DNA from: Anaerolineae bacterium
GTDB taxonomy: Bacteria > Chloroflexota > Anaerolineae > Promineifilales > Promineifilaceae
Length of the DNA: 64,000 nt
Assembly (NCBI GenBank): GCA_019637635.1
Contig: JAHBVI010000010.1
Location: forward strand, 1 to 64,000
Direction of reading: 5' to 3'
Under the pieces are notes generated by a model, which searched no databases, was not told the origin of the DNA, and saw nothing but the letters and a program-made list of their open reading frames with translations. A program made the translations under genes and the position numbers. Shown here piece by piece: positions 55,726 through 64,000 of the stretch; the stretch's first letter is position 1; each line of letters opens with the position of its first letter.

Positions 55726-55865
55726 TATTTCCCTCGCTTTTTTGGTCGCTACCATTTCCAATACAAGCTACAACGATGGTAGGTAGAGGGGCTTACGGGC
55801 ATACTTAACAAGTACGGCCGTGTCTCCCCTATTCACATCTCTTTCACGTCTGGTAACCTCCCCGC

Positions 55866-56600
55866 CTAAACAGGCACAAAATCTAACAGTTGGGAGAGCA
55901 TGGAAATACGATTCACGTTTGACGGAATATCTTGCACCGTGCCCACATTGGCGCGATCCAGCCAGATACCGCTGCCATATAACCCCTGTTCCACCGCGCC
56001 AATGGCATCCACATTCAAATTGTCGCCCACATACAGACATTGGGCAGCAGGTGTACGCAGCCGGTTTGCCGCCCGTTGAAATATGGTCTTGCTGGGTTTG
56101 TGAACGCCCACTTCCTCGCTGATGGTGATGTGTGCGGTGGGGATATACGCCCCTACCAGATTTTCCATCACCGGGCGCACGGTGGTTGAGTGGTTAGACA
56201 AAATCCCCAGTACCAGGTCTGTCTGATACAGCTTTTGCAGGGTAGATACCACATCATCATACAAGGTAGTGGGCAGATGCCCATAGGCGATATAGATGCG
56301 GTAAGCCAGTTCGCGGCTGGTATCGGGATAACCCAGGCGGATGAGCATCTGCCGGTAAAAGTTCATGATCTCCCGCCGGGTCTGGGGTTTGACGGTCCCG
56401 TCTATTCGGCCCAGGGCAATATCCGCCAGCAAGGATTCTCTGGCGGCGCGGAAATCGCCTACCGGGTAATGAATGCCTACATGCTGGAACAGGACGGCCG
56501 TGCGTTCAATATGCGACATATCCGGTTGCAGCGTGTAAGCCAGCGTGAAGTCCCAATCAAACAGGACGGCCGTGATGCTCTTTGCCGACATTTTCACCAT
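55866..56600 (-). CDS. HAD-superfamily hydrolase
   Basis: 244 residues. Motif I DWDFTLAYT (nucleophile Asp and acid Asp), motif II SNHS, Lys in VGVHKPSKTIF and motif IV GDNLNVDAIGA give a class I cap-type phosphatase, similar to phosphoglycolate phosphatase-like proteins. Substrate unknown. A second ATG at 56591 is an alternative start. Confidence 0.87.
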   Translation of the reverse strand: MVKMSAKSITAVLFDWDFTLAYTLQPDMSHIERTAVLFQHVGIHYPVGDFRAARESLLADIALGRIDGTVKPQTRREIMNFYRQMLIRLGYPDTSRELAYRIYIAYGHLPTTLYDDVVSTLQKLYQTDLVLGILSNHSTTVRPVMENLVGAYIPTAHITISEEVGVHKPSKTIFQRAANRLRTPAAQCLYVGDNLNVDAIGAVEQGLYGSGIWLDRANVGTVQDIPSNVNRISMLSQLLDFVPV

Positions 56601-56605
56601 CCAAT

Positions 56606-56642
56606 CTCGAAATTATGAATTATGAAGGATGAATTATGAACG
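56606..56642. repeat. AAATTATGAATTATGAAGGATG words (family C)
   Basis: Tandem GAATTATGA words lie upstream of the HAD gene on its 5' side; a single arm without a complementary partner. Family C words stand in similar 5' positions before 23258, 26601 and 35237. Confidence 0.6.
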
Positions 56643-56772
56643 TCATTCCTTCTGGCGCATCTCACGGCACAATTTTGCAGTGGCGTGTACCCAGGTGAGA
56701 TCATGGCAAACATTGTATGAGAACCACCCGGTTTATTCAGTGAAAAAGGCGATGATTTTACCGGCTAAACAA

Positions 56773-56809
56773 AAAACCCGAAGGGAAATTTACGCTCCCT
56801 TCGGGTTTT
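56773..56809 (-). terminator. intrinsic terminator of the gatB operon
   Basis: A 14-bp stem AAAACCCGAAGGGA / TCCCTTCGGGTTTT with a 9-nt loop. On the minus strand a T-run follows. It lies about 60 bp past the gatB stop codon. Confidence 0.88.
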
Positions 56810-56811
56810 AT

Positions 56812-56886
56812 AGATGGAGATTGAGAGATTGGGAGATTGGGAGATTGGGAGATTCAATCTCCCAATCTCTTAATCTCTTAATCTCA
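56812..56886. repeat. GGAGATTGAGAGATTGGGAG palindromic array, copy A8
   Basis: The left half has five GAGATTGG words and the right half reads CAATCTCCCAATCTCTTAATCTCTTAATCTC. On the minus strand it supplies the last gatB codons (LRLRD) and the stop. Confidence 0.9.
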
Positions 56887-58321
56887 ATAATTTCTGCGCC
56901 AACAGTTGGTTCACCAATGCCGGGTTGGCCTTGCCTTTACTTTGGCCCATCACCTGGCCCACAAACCAGCCGCGCAGCTTTTCTTCGCCGCTGGCATAGC
57001 GGGCCACCATTTCCGGGTTTGTTGCCAACACCTGCTCAATGAGGGCCACAATAGCCGCTTCGTCTGAGATTTGCGCCAACCCTCTGGCCTGCACAATGGC
57101 CGGGGCCGATTGGCCACTGCGGAACATCTCGGCCAGCACATCTTTGGCGGTGTTGTTGTTGATAGCCCCTTTGTCTACCAGGGCGATCAGTTCCACCAAT
57201 CCGGCGGGGCTTATCTGGACTTGCTCGATGCTTTGTTTGTGTTCGTTCATCAGCCGGAACAGTTCGTTGAGCAGCCATTTACTGACGGATTTGGGGTCGC
57301 CGCCGGCGGCTACGGCCGTGTCCAACCATGCCGCCACCGCCCGTTCCTCGGCCAACACCCGCGCCTCATACGGCGTCAGCCCAAACTCATTGACATAACG
57401 CTCAATTTTGGCGTCCGGCAGTTCCGGCAAAGCCGCTCGTGCTTCGGCAATCCACGCCTCAGAAATAAACAGCGGCGGCAAATCCGGCTCTGGAAAGTAG
57501 CGGTAATCTTCCGCTTCTTCCTTGCTGCGCTGGCTAAACGTGCGCTTTTTGTCCTCATTCCAGCCGCGTGTCTCCTGCACTACCCGCCCGCCGGATTCCA
57601 CTACCTGGATTTGTCGCTCAATTTCGTGGGTAGAGCCATCGGCCAACGCTTTGAAGCTGTTCAGGTTTTTCAACTCCGTGCGGGTGCCAAATTCCTGGCT
57701 GCCGGACGGCCGTACACTGATATTCGGCTCCACACGCAGCACCCCCTTCTCCATGTCACCACTGTTCACACCCAGGTAACGCAAAATCTGGCGGATTTTC
57801 ATGGCATAGAGCCGCGCCTCCTCACCGCTGTGAATGTCCGGCTCGGAGACAATTTCCAGCAAAGGCACACCGGCGCGATTGTAGTCCACCAGAGAAGTCC
57901 CGTCGTCCTGGTGCGTGAGTTTGCCGGTGTCCTCCTCCATATGGACACGGCGGATGCCGATGCGTTTGTGTGTGCCATCGTCCAGTTCCACATCCAACCA
58001 GCCATTGACACCCAGCGGCTCTTCATACTGGCTGATCTGGTACCCCTTGGGCAGGTCGGGATAGAAATAATTTTTGCGGGCAAAGATGTTGTGTTGGTTG
58101 ATCTGGCAGTTAAGGGCTAAGGCCACGCGCAAGGCGTACTCTACAGCCTGCCGGTTAATCACGGGCAGTGTGCCGGGCATACCGAGACAGAGGGGGTGTA
58201 CGGCCGTGTTTGGTTCGGCCTCCACGCTGTCCACCACCGGCGCCGCACAAAACATCTTCGACGCCGTCATCAACTCCGCATGAATCTCCAATCCAATAAT
58301 CGCTTCGTATTTGTTATTCAT
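56870..58321 (-). CDS. gatB: aspartyl/glutamyl-tRNA amidotransferase subunit B
   Basis: 483 residues. N-terminal [13 protein letters not shown], zinc-region-like [28 protein letters not shown] and [18 protein letters not shown]-terminal YqeY-like tail. With GatA and GatC it converts misacylated Glu-tRNA(Gln) or Asp-tRNA(Asn) to the amides; gatA and gatC are not in the window. The start ATG (58321) overlaps the tumE stop (ATGA), so it is the third gene of a TumA-TumE-GatB transcript. Confidence 0.96.
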   Translation of the reverse strand: MNNKYEAIIGLEIHAELMTASKMFCAAPVVDSVEAEPNTAVHPLCLGMPGTLPVINRQAVEYALRVALALNCQINQHNIFARKNYFYPDLPKGYQISQYEEPLGVNGWLDVELDDGTHKRIGIRRVHMEEDTGKLTHQDDGTSLVDYNRAGVPLLEIVSEPDIHSGEEARLYAMKIRQILRYLGVNSGDMEKGVLRVEPNISVRPSGSQEFGTRTELKNLNSFKALADGSTHEIERQIQVVESGGRVVQETRGWNEDKKRTFSQRSKEEAEDYRYFPEPDLPPLFISEAWIAEARAALPELPDAKIERYVNEFGLTPYEARVLAEERAVAAWLDTAVAAGGDPKSVSKWLLNELFRLMNEHKQSIEQVQISPAGLVELIALVDKGAINNNTAKDVLAEMFRSGQSAPAIVQARGLAQISDEAAIVALIEQVLATNPEMVARYASGEEKLRGWFVGQVMGQSKGKANPALVNQLLAQKLLRLRD

Positions 58322-58761
58322 TCACCCTCTCGCTCAATTTGTTGAATCAAGTTTTCAACCTCTCGGATAATCTGAGGAAGATTTGGTTGATTAAAACTCA
58401 TGCCAGGTGCGGGGACGCGGTTATGTTTGATGTCAGGCGAAATGTGTTTGTGGTGCGGGTGCGTACTTTGCAGTGCTGGCTCATTTGGGTGAGGTTGGGG
58501 ATCATACCAAAACAGTTTTTCCTCACTTTGCCATATTTCGTAACCATACCAATCAATCATGGCAGGCAAGCGATGAGACAGAATCCGTTCACGCACCACC
58601 ACACGAAAATCATGGGCAAAGTAAAGTTCGCCAGTAACACGGGCTAACGATGAGCCACGCCGGACGAACGTGACTGTTGAACGATACACTGATGGAAACT
58701 GATCTGGTAGTGTGTACAAGAACAGTTCATAATCTTCCACCGAACGGAGGGGGTTGCTCAT
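58318..58761 (-). CDS. tumE: TumE-like toxin (DUF6516 family)
   Basis: 147 residues. The pattern [58 protein letters not shown] and [19 protein letters not shown] with a C-terminal [14 protein letters not shown] is that of DUF6516/TumE, a toxin-like partner of TumA. His/Tyr-rich motifs are likely catalytic. The start ATG overlaps the tumA stop. Confidence 0.85.
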   Translation of the reverse strand: MSNPLRSVEDYELFLYTLPDQFPSVYRSTVTFVRRGSSLARVTGELYFAHDFRVVVRERILSHRLPAMIDWYGYEIWQSEEKLFWYDPQPHPNEPALQSTHPHHKHISPDIKHNRVPAPGMSFNQPNLPQIIREVENLIQQIEREGE

Positions 58762-59027
58762 ACGGCCGTGCGAATAAGCCCCGAAAGGCTGGCTGTCTGC
58801 TTTTGAATTCGTTGAATTGCATTCCGGTATTCAGCCTGGCGTTCCAGCCAGGTCTTATACACACTGGCCCACTCGCCAAAGTCCAATACCCAGGCATCAT
58901 CTTCTGGTTCTTCGCCGTTTACGTAAGCTGCATAAAACGTCTCTGAACGAATCCCATATTTCCGTTCAAACTCCAAAAGCTCTTCTTCAAGCGCATGAAT
59001 ATCCGTCAAAATTTCATAAGGCGTCAT
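58758..59027 (-). CDS. tumA: TumA-like antitoxin
   Basis: 89 residues, acidic. EILTDIHALEEELLEFERKYGIRSE and WVLDFGEWASVYKTW match the small partner in TumA/TumE pairs. SD AGAGGTG precedes the ATG. It overlaps tumE by 4 nt and precedes it, as usual for antitoxins. Confidence 0.8.
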   Translation of the reverse strand: MTPYEILTDIHALEEELLEFERKYGIRSETFYAAYVNGEEPEDDAWVLDFGEWASVYKTWLERQAEYRNAIQRIQKQTASLSGLIRTAV

Positions 59028-59089
59028 ATATCACCTCTCACATATAAATCATATCCGATCTGGCTGATTTCTCGCTTCTGTCAAAGGCA

Positions 59090-59815
59090 TCAAGGGTTAC
59101 TATCTGCAATAATCCAGGGATCAGTTCCGGCGAGGCGAGTAAGACTGTAAGTGATGCGTTGATTAGCAACAGTATTGTCAAAATTTGTTAACGCTAAAAC
59201 CACTTCAACAGATGCCGTTGTATCTGTTTCATCTAGGACTTCAAGTTTTAGAATTTCAACCTTTCTAAAAGAATTCCAATACTGGCAATATGGAGTCAAT
59301 CCGGTTGAATGCTTATTAACCCGATAATCTCCTGATAACCTTTCCCATGCGTCTCGACAGTTGATATTGTCCTGCAAGCTAAAGTAGCCTATAACAAATG
59401 CTTCAGAATCCCTTAGTTCTAATTGTTTTTGTGCATCTGAATACCCGTACCAGAATAACGCTAGAACTATCACAAAGATGACGCCGCCTACCCAACACCC
59501 AATATGGCCACCGCTGGTTGGTGAGCTAACGTAGGTGTCTTGGTCATCATTGTGGGTGATTGGCTCAACTAATCCATAGTTCTGGATCACTGTTGATCTC
59601 TCATACCAAACTTGGTCCCTAAGTTCAAACAACCGACCACGACGCTCAAAATATTTTACTAACTCTCGTCCGAACTCTGGCACTGTAGTTTCTGCGCTAA
59701 CATCTTCCCAATTAACTCCCATCTGTTGACAAAGCTCTTTCATTTCCCGGAGGTTGTATGTCCGAACAATTAGGGTATGTAATTCGTTTATTTGTTCGTT
59801 TTCTAACTCAGCCAT
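59090..59815 (-). CDS. EAD-domain membrane protein with extracytoplasmic NTF2-like region
   Basis: 241 residues. At about 5-70 lies an EAD-type adaptor domain (LREMKELCQQMGVNWEDV, VKYFERRGRLFELRD), the same type as in the receiver protein at 32481. One membrane helix follows at about 103-122 (WVGGVIFVIVLALFWYGY), then an external domain of about 115 residues (FVIGYFSLQDNINCRDAWERL) resembling NTF2-like ligand folds. Probably a membrane-linked signalling adaptor. More AT-rich than neighbours and without the ACGGCCGT octamer. Confidence 0.75.
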   Translation of the reverse strand: MAELENEQINELHTLIVRTYNLREMKELCQQMGVNWEDVSAETTVPEFGRELVKYFERRGRLFELRDQVWYERSTVIQNYGLVEPITHNDDQDTYVSSPTSGGHIGCWVGGVIFVIVLALFWYGYSDAQKQLELRDSEAFVIGYFSLQDNINCRDAWERLSGDYRVNKHSTGLTPYCQYWNSFRKVEILKLEVLDETDTTASVEVVLALTNFDNTVANQRITYSLTRLAGTDPWIIADSNP

Positions 59816-59840
59816 GTCTATAGTTGCCTCAAGGTCAGAT

Positions 59841-59966
59841 TCAAACCTCTATCGTTTCTACCTCATAAGGCTGGATAAGGACATTGGCAGGAATGCCCAG
59901 GCCCGATTGCAATTTGCGGATCATGTTTAGGGACAACGGCCGTTTCCGGTTTCTGTTTGGATTGAT
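59841..59966 (-). pseudogene. HigA-type antitoxin remnant (C-terminal part)
   Basis: Reading minus from about 59966 to the TGA at 59843 gives KRPLSLNMIRKLQSGLGIP followed by ANVLIQPYEVE, the C-terminal half of XRE-family HigA antitoxins. An in-frame stop precedes it, and no helix-turn-helix start or HigB toxin remains. A relic of a toxin-antitoxin locus. Confidence 0.65.
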
Positions 59967-60021
59967 CTAAACTCCATCGCCAGTCTGGAACCATCATGGT
60001 GTTGCTCGTCATTTTTGCTCG

Positions 60022-60459
60022 TTAATTGGAGGGTCTGCTTGCTTCTCTGTTATACCAGATCAGGAAATTGGCCGCGTTAACGATCTCCACCTGCGCGTAA
60101 TTGCCCAAATCCAGCAAATGATGGTCGCCAGAGACGATTATTTGGGCCTGGACAGCTACGGCGCAAGCCAAAACCGCGTCATCATCTGGATCGGCGATAA
60201 TAGTAGGATTAATGATTGCTGGTTCAACGCGGGTAGTGAGAGCAGCGTAACCTTTAAGTAGCTGCGATTGCGTAACCCTTGCTTGTTCCAACCGGGTAGC
60301 AAACTTCTCCCGGTGCAAAACATCAGCAAGTTCCGCGATTAGCGCATCGGTCGTAAAAAGGCTAACCTTTCCCTCACGGGCCAATGTCAAAATCTGGCGC
60401 GGTGGGCCTGCCCATAATAAGCCAGAAATAACGGTGTTCGTATCAAGCACGACGCGCAT
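60022..60459 (-). CDS. PIN-domain toxin
   Basis: 145 residues from the ATG at 60459 (ATG at 60471 also in frame). VVLDTNTVISGLLW supplies the first acidic residue, LIAELADVL the second, and ADPDDDAVLACA and VSGDHHLL the rest of the metal-binding acidic set. This is the PIN family often called toxin component COG1569. Overlaps the antitoxin gene by 17 nt. Probable RNase toxin. Confidence 0.88.
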   Translation of the reverse strand: MRVVLDTNTVISGLLWAGPPRQILTLAREGKVSLFTTDALIAELADVLHREKFATRLEQARVTQSQLLKGYAALTTRVEPAIINPTIIADPDDDAVLACAVAVQAQIIVSGDHHLLDLGNYAQVEIVNAANFLIWYNREASRPSN

Positions 60460-60682
60460 GGCGGGCAGCATCTACCTCAACTTCAATTTCACTCTCTGTC
60501 AACGGCCGCATCTCTACATTTGCCAACCGATCCATTGCCCTAAACAGTTGGTCAACCTGGTTTTGCCGTTCTAATTCTTGTTCGATAAGTGCAGTGATTG
60601 TTTCTGGATTCAACAAATTGGCAGCTTTCGCCTGCTTTGCCACATCATCTGGTAAGGTTAAAGTTAGTTGAATAGAAGTCAT
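60443..60682 (-). CDS. antitoxin of the PIN toxin
   Basis: 79 residues from the ATG at 60682. SIQLTLTLPDDVAKQAKAANLL with ITALIEQELERQ fits ribbon-helix-helix-like antitoxins paired with PIN toxins. The C-terminal acidic tail (LTESEIEVEVDAARHARR) likely contacts the toxin. Upstream SD is weak. Confidence 0.72.
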   Translation of the reverse strand: MTSIQLTLTLPDDVAKQAKAANLLNPETITALIEQELERQNQVDQLFRAMDRLANVEMRPLTESEIEVEVDAARHARRA

Positions 60683-60729
60683 GATTTTGCTCCATTTCAA
60701 AGGGCAATTGCCAATAGTTTAGCAGATTT

Positions 60730-61893
60730 CTACCCATGCCGGCGCATGAAGCGTTCCAGGCGGTTGAGGGCGTCTTCGATTTTTTCGTAGGCGGTGGCGT
60801 AGCTGGCACGCATAAAACCGGCCCCACTCGGCCCAAACGCTTCGCCGGGCACCATGGCCACCTCCTCCTCTTCCAGCAGCTTCATGGCAAATTCGTCGCC
60901 GCTCATGCCGGTGCGGGCGATGGAGGGGAAGGCGTAAAACGCCCCACGCGGCTCAAAGCAGTCCAGCCCCAACGAGTTGAAGCCGTCCACAATCAGGCGG
61001 CGGCGGCGGTCATATTCGGCGCGCATCGCCTCCACATGTTCTTCGGCGGCGGGCGTAAAGGCGGCCAGGGCGGCCATTTGCCCGGTGGTGGGGGCGGACA
61101 TGATGGTGTATTGATGCACTTTGCGCATGGCTCCCAGGATTTCCGGGTTAGCGCAGGCGTAACCGATGCGCCAGCCAGTCATGGCGTAATCTTTGCTGAA
61201 GCCGCCGAGCAGGATGGTACGTTCGGCCAGGCCCGGCAGGGCGGGCACACAGGTGTGGGGAATGCCGTACACCAGCCGGTCATAAATTTCGTCAGAGATG
61301 ATGAGCAGGTCGTGTTTTTGGGCTACGGCCGTGACCTCCTCCATCCTCTCTCTTGTCATCACCGCCCCCGTGGGGTTGTTGGGGTAGCCGAGCAGCAGCG
61401 CCTTCGTGCGTGGCGTCACGGCCGCTTCAATCGCCTCGGCCGTGACCATAAAATCGTTTTGCATGGTGGTAGGCACGTACACGGGCACCCCCCCGGCAAA
61501 GCTCACTTCCGGGCCATAAGCCACAAAACAGGGTTCGGGGATGATCACTTCGTCGCCGGGATTGAGTACGGCCGTACACACCAGATACAGCGCCTCACTC
61601 ACCCCCACCGTGATGATAATCTCGCTTTCCGGGTCATAACTCACCTGGTAGCGGGCTGCCAGGTTTTGCGCCAGCGCCCGCCGCAGTTCTATTGTGCCGC
61701 TGTTAGACGTATAGGCCGTCTCGCCGCGCCGCAGCGAGGCAATGCCCGCTTCCAAAATGGGCGGCGGCGTCACAAAATCCGGCTCGCCAATACCCAACGA
61801 AATGACGTTTTTCATGGTGGCGGCAATATCAAAAAACTTGCGAATGCCTGACGGCGGGGCCTGGGCTACCCGATCAGAAATAAAGTTACGCAT
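60730..61893 (-). CDS. class I/II aminotransferase (PLP-dependent)
   Basis: 387 residues from the ATG at 61893, with AGGAGG 5-6 nt upstream. SLGIGEPDFVTP, YTSNSGTIELRRALA, YPNNPTGAV and the PLP lysine in GGFSKDYAMTGWRIGYA are present. Aspartate aminotransferase superfamily; substrate not assignable. It lies 11 bp after the OLD-like gene. Confidence 0.92.
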   Translation of the reverse strand: MRNFISDRVAQAPPSGIRKFFDIAATMKNVISLGIGEPDFVTPPPILEAGIASLRRGETAYTSNSGTIELRRALAQNLAARYQVSYDPESEIIITVGVSEALYLVCTAVLNPGDEVIIPEPCFVAYGPEVSFAGGVPVYVPTTMQNDFMVTAEAIEAAVTPRTKALLLGYPNNPTGAVMTRERMEEVTAVAQKHDLLIISDEIYDRLVYGIPHTCVPALPGLAERTILLGGFSKDYAMTGWRIGYACANPEILGAMRKVHQYTIMSAPTTGQMAALAAFTPAAEEHVEAMRAEYDRRRRLIVDGFNSLGLDCFEPRGAFYAFPSIARTGMSGDEFAMKLLEEEEVAMVPGEAFGPSGAGFMRASYATAYEKIEDALNRLERFMRRHG

Positions 61894-61904
61894 ATCTCCT
61901 CCTC

Positions 61905-63662
61905 TCATTCACTAATAGGGTGTGCTCGTTTCGCCGTAGCCAGGATTGCATCCAACACTTCAGATACTTCCGAGTCTATTCGATCTACAGGCATGAAGCG
62001 GACCAACACATGGTAATCTGTTTTATTCATCAAGTTTGGCAAATCGAGTCGTTTGAAAAATGTCTCAAAAAGCCTGTCTAAAAAATCTTCGCTGGCTTTC
62101 GTGTCTATCCACCATCGGTCTGCTAAATCTCGTTGCGCTGCGCGAGGTACAAAATCTTCTATACACTCTTGCATGATTTCACGCCGCTGACGACGAATAG
62201 CGGACTCAAACAAAGGCCCAGGGGATAACTCACTCAAGAACTCTCCAGCATAAGCTAAAAGCGTATCCGGTGTACAAAAATAGTTCTCCACCTCACGTCT
62301 GCGCCACATATATTCTTGAAGACCAGATTGACTTTCCAGCGAGCGTTCCAGTCGGTCAAACAAGGCATACCCCACAAGATCAGATTTTGCTTCCCTAAGC
62401 CCATAGAAGTGTTGTCTGGCTTTAACAGGTTGGTTGTAAACATAGTTTACAAATGGCGAAGCCAACATTTCTTGCACCGGGTGAGAAAGCTTTTCAGCAA
62501 AGGCACGTAATATGGCCAGATCAGTTGATCCCTCTAAATATAACACCCATCCCGTTTGTTCTGCTTGATAATACTGCTCAAATCCAATCTCTTTAAGAGA
62601 TTTGAGGAGTTGACTACCTCTATCATCAATGCGATGTGGCTCTCCCACAAATGCAACCACTGTATCCCGGTCAGCCGCCTCATTCAAAATAACCTCCGAA
62701 TGACTGGCAATAATGATCTGGCTTCCTTGTTCTCTGGCAGAATTTACCAGGAGTTCGTAGATTTGCCGTTGGCGCAAAATCTCCAAATGGGCATCCGGTT
62801 CATCTAGCAATAAGACAGAATTTGGATTAACCGCTAAATATGCCATCAAAAGCAATGTTTGTTGTAAGCCCCGCCCAGAAGATGATAAATCCAAGTTGAC
62901 GCCTGAGCGATCCTGGTAAGACATGGTGATCTCACCTCTTTCCACAATATAAATGGGTTTTTCCAGCCTGACTCCAAAGAGTTTTTCGATTTGCTCACAT
63001 GTTTTTTGCCAATGGCTGTCTTCACCCTCAGTAGGATTTGCCAACTGGTAACACAGATTACGCAACACTTCGGCGGTGCGCCCCTCGCCAATCCTGACAT
63101 TGATAGCACCTGTGTCTAACCTTATTTCATTCGCCGCCAAACCAGACATTGGCGGCAAAAACGCCACTCGCAATTTTTCTGCCTCATCTGGGACAGGCAT
63201 TCGCTCCGGGTTCTGACCCTCGCTAAGACGAAGCGGTCGGCAATAAATAGATTCTTCATTAGCGTAATCAAATTCAAATCCACATTGCCAGGCATTGCCT
63301 CCGGTTACGCCTTCTACAACAATGTCCACACGAACATTCTCTGTTCGCTGTGGGCCATTTCCTCTATGAATGTCTCGCACGTGGAGATCACGCCACAGAA
63401 GGTTTGCGCCAGGGACAGGTGTGGCAATTAAGTCGCGCCGATTGATAGTTACGCCAGGACGTTTTGCGGGAGTCGTTTTTTTACCTTTGCGCTTTTCATT
63501 CCACCGTCGCAAGCCAATTTCCCAAAGTGACAAAGCTTGCAGGGCTGTTGTTTTTCCAGAATTATTGGGGCCAATAAAAACAACAGGGTTTCCTAGAGGA
63601 ATTTCCACCTCATCAAAGCGTTTGAAATTTCTTATGGTCAGTTTGGTAAACATGACAATCAC
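61905..63662 (-). CDS. OLD-like AAA ATPase with TOPRIM-type C-terminus
   Basis: 585 residues. ABC-type ATPase domain with LTIRNFKRFDEVEIPLG, Walker A GPNNSGKTTALQAL, a signature-like SSSGRGLQQTLLLM, Walker B SVLLLDEPDAHLE and switch His in ASHSEVIL. The C-terminal part has a TOPRIM-like pattern (LYLEGSTDLAILRAF, then LVGYALFDRLE) with altered metal residues. OLD-type proteins are often anti-phage nucleases. The likely start is GTG at 63662, overlapping the previous stop (GTGA), or ATG at 63653. AT-rich and lacking ACGGCCGT, unlike most of the window. Confidence 0.8.
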   Translation of the reverse strand: MIVMFTKLTIRNFKRFDEVEIPLGNPVVFIGPNNSGKTTALQALSLWEIGLRRWNEKRKGKKTTPAKRPGVTINRRDLIATPVPGANLLWRDLHVRDIHRGNGPQRTENVRVDIVVEGVTGGNAWQCGFEFDYANEESIYCRPLRLSEGQNPERMPVPDEAEKLRVAFLPPMSGLAANEIRLDTGAINVRIGEGRTAEVLRNLCYQLANPTEGEDSHWQKTCEQIEKLFGVRLEKPIYIVERGEITMSYQDRSGVNLDLSSSGRGLQQTLLLMAYLAVNPNSVLLLDEPDAHLEILRQRQIYELLVNSAREQGSQIIIASHSEVILNEAADRDTVVAFVGEPHRIDDRGSQLLKSLKEIGFEQYYQAEQTGWVLYLEGSTDLAILRAFAEKLSHPVQEMLASPFVNYVYNQPVKARQHFYGLREAKSDLVGYALFDRLERSLESQSGLQEYMWRRREVENYFCTPDTLLAYAGEFLSELSPGPLFESAIRRQRREIMQECIEDFVPRAAQRDLADRWWIDTKASEDFLDRLFETFFKRLDLPNLMNKTDYHVLVRFMPVDRIDSEVSEVLDAILATAKRAHPISE

Positions 63663-64000
63663 CCTAAATCCACAATCGAATCATCGCCAATAAACATCGT
63701 TTTGCCGTGCCCAATTAACTTTGCTCTTTCGCCAATCAACGCACCATCTAAAATAGCGTTTTCTAGCTGCGCGTTAGCGTCTATGATGCTGTTTTTGATG
63801 ATGCTGTTGCTAATTTGTGCGCCGGGGCCGATGCTGACGTAGGGGCCGATGACGCTGTTGTCTACGCTGGCATCGGCGTGAATGAAGACGGGCGGCAGGG
63901 CGGTGAAATCTTCGGCATAGCTACGGTCAATGGCGTCTTCGCTGCCGTAACCCAGCCCCAACAACCGTTCGTTGGTCGCCAGGATGTTTTCCGGGTTGCC
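63659..64000 (-). CDS. sugar-phosphate nucleotidyltransferase, C-terminal part (truncated by the window)
   Basis: 114 codons enter from the right edge. DCGNPE-like GNPENILATNERLL is followed by left-handed beta-helix hexapeptide repeats (VIGPYVSIGPGAQISNSI, IIDANAQLENAIL). This is the C-terminus of glucose-1-phosphate thymidylyltransferase-like enzymes. The stop overlaps the OLD-like start. Confidence 0.82.
   Translation of the reverse strand, partial: GNPENILATNERLLGLGYGSEDAIDRSYAEDFTALPPVFIHADASVDNSVIGPYVSIGPGAQISNSIIKNSIIDANAQLENAILDGALIGERAKLIGHGKTMFIGDDSIVDLG

Noticed and set aside
60736-61851. 371-codon frame opposite the aminotransferase
   Set aside because: Antisense shadow; composition rich in Gly/His with no family pattern.

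Overview
The window reads as chromosomal DNA of a Gram-negative-type or monoderm filamentous Chloroflexota bacterium, probably Anaerolineae-like. This is an inference from gene content and style: a mraZ-to-ftsZ division cluster with FtsA and FtsZ, an adenosylcobalamin-type ribonucleotide reductase with NrdR, giant GAF-repeat sensors, EAD-type adaptor domains, and a very abundant octamer ACGGCCGT. I counted about 118 copies by eye in 64 kb against roughly 2 expected from base composition. No rRNA, tRNA or CRISPR array was seen.

Layout. 1-18.2 kb (+): a nearly complete dcw cluster in the order mraZ-rsmH-ftsL-ftsI-murF-mraY-murD-ftsW-murG-cvpA-murC-murB-ddl-ftsQ-ftsA-ftsZ, opened by four phased MraZ boxes. 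murE is absent, and a CvpA-family gene sits between murG and murC. 18.4-22.9 kb (+): nrdR and nrdJ; nrdJ is interrupted by a 478-residue HNH intein placed exactly before the catalytic cysteine. 23.0-23.5 kb: a self-contained transcription unit (promoter, SD, 58-codon ORF, terminator) for a lasso-leader-like peptide. 23.5-26 kb (-): a secreted phospholipase-D/lamin-tail protein. 26.6-35.1 kb (+): a signalling operon with a nine-GAF histidine-kinase-like protein and three receiver proteins; the last two carry an EAD-like adaptor and a kinase-like plus winged-helix output. 35.2-36.3 kb (+): an SPFH protein and a 34-residue membrane peptide. 36.3-48.1 kb (-): a zinc-finger protein, an ABC transporter, a dead DUF4058 gene, a membrane-EEP fusion, a Ca-type P-ATPase, a sulfate-activation pair (CysC plus Sat-CysC) behind a leader terminator, and a zinc-ribbon membrane protein. 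48.5-55.4 kb (+): a trypsin-like protease and two halves of a probable heterodimeric ABC exporter separated by a Fic gene and a DAO-type oxidoreductase. 55.5-64 kb (-): a HAD phosphatase, a TumA/TumE toxin-antitoxin pair overlapping gatB, a second EAD-domain membrane protein, a HigA antitoxin remnant, a PIN toxin-antitoxin pair, an aminotransferase, an OLD-like ATPase and a truncated nucleotidyltransferase.

The most unusual feature is architectural. Nearly every short intergenic gap, above all inside the dcw cluster, is filled by a self-complementary element whose arms are short degenerate tandem words (for example GATTAGAGATTGGAGATT facing its complement). Stems are 14-26 bp with short loops. 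At least eight sequence families share this design. The elements supply stop codons (rsmH, ftsI, ddl, oxidoreductase, gatB), apparently a start codon (Fic), and one copy of a related hairpin lies in frame inside murD. I know of no named family with this description; the function (mRNA processing, coupling, mobility) is open.
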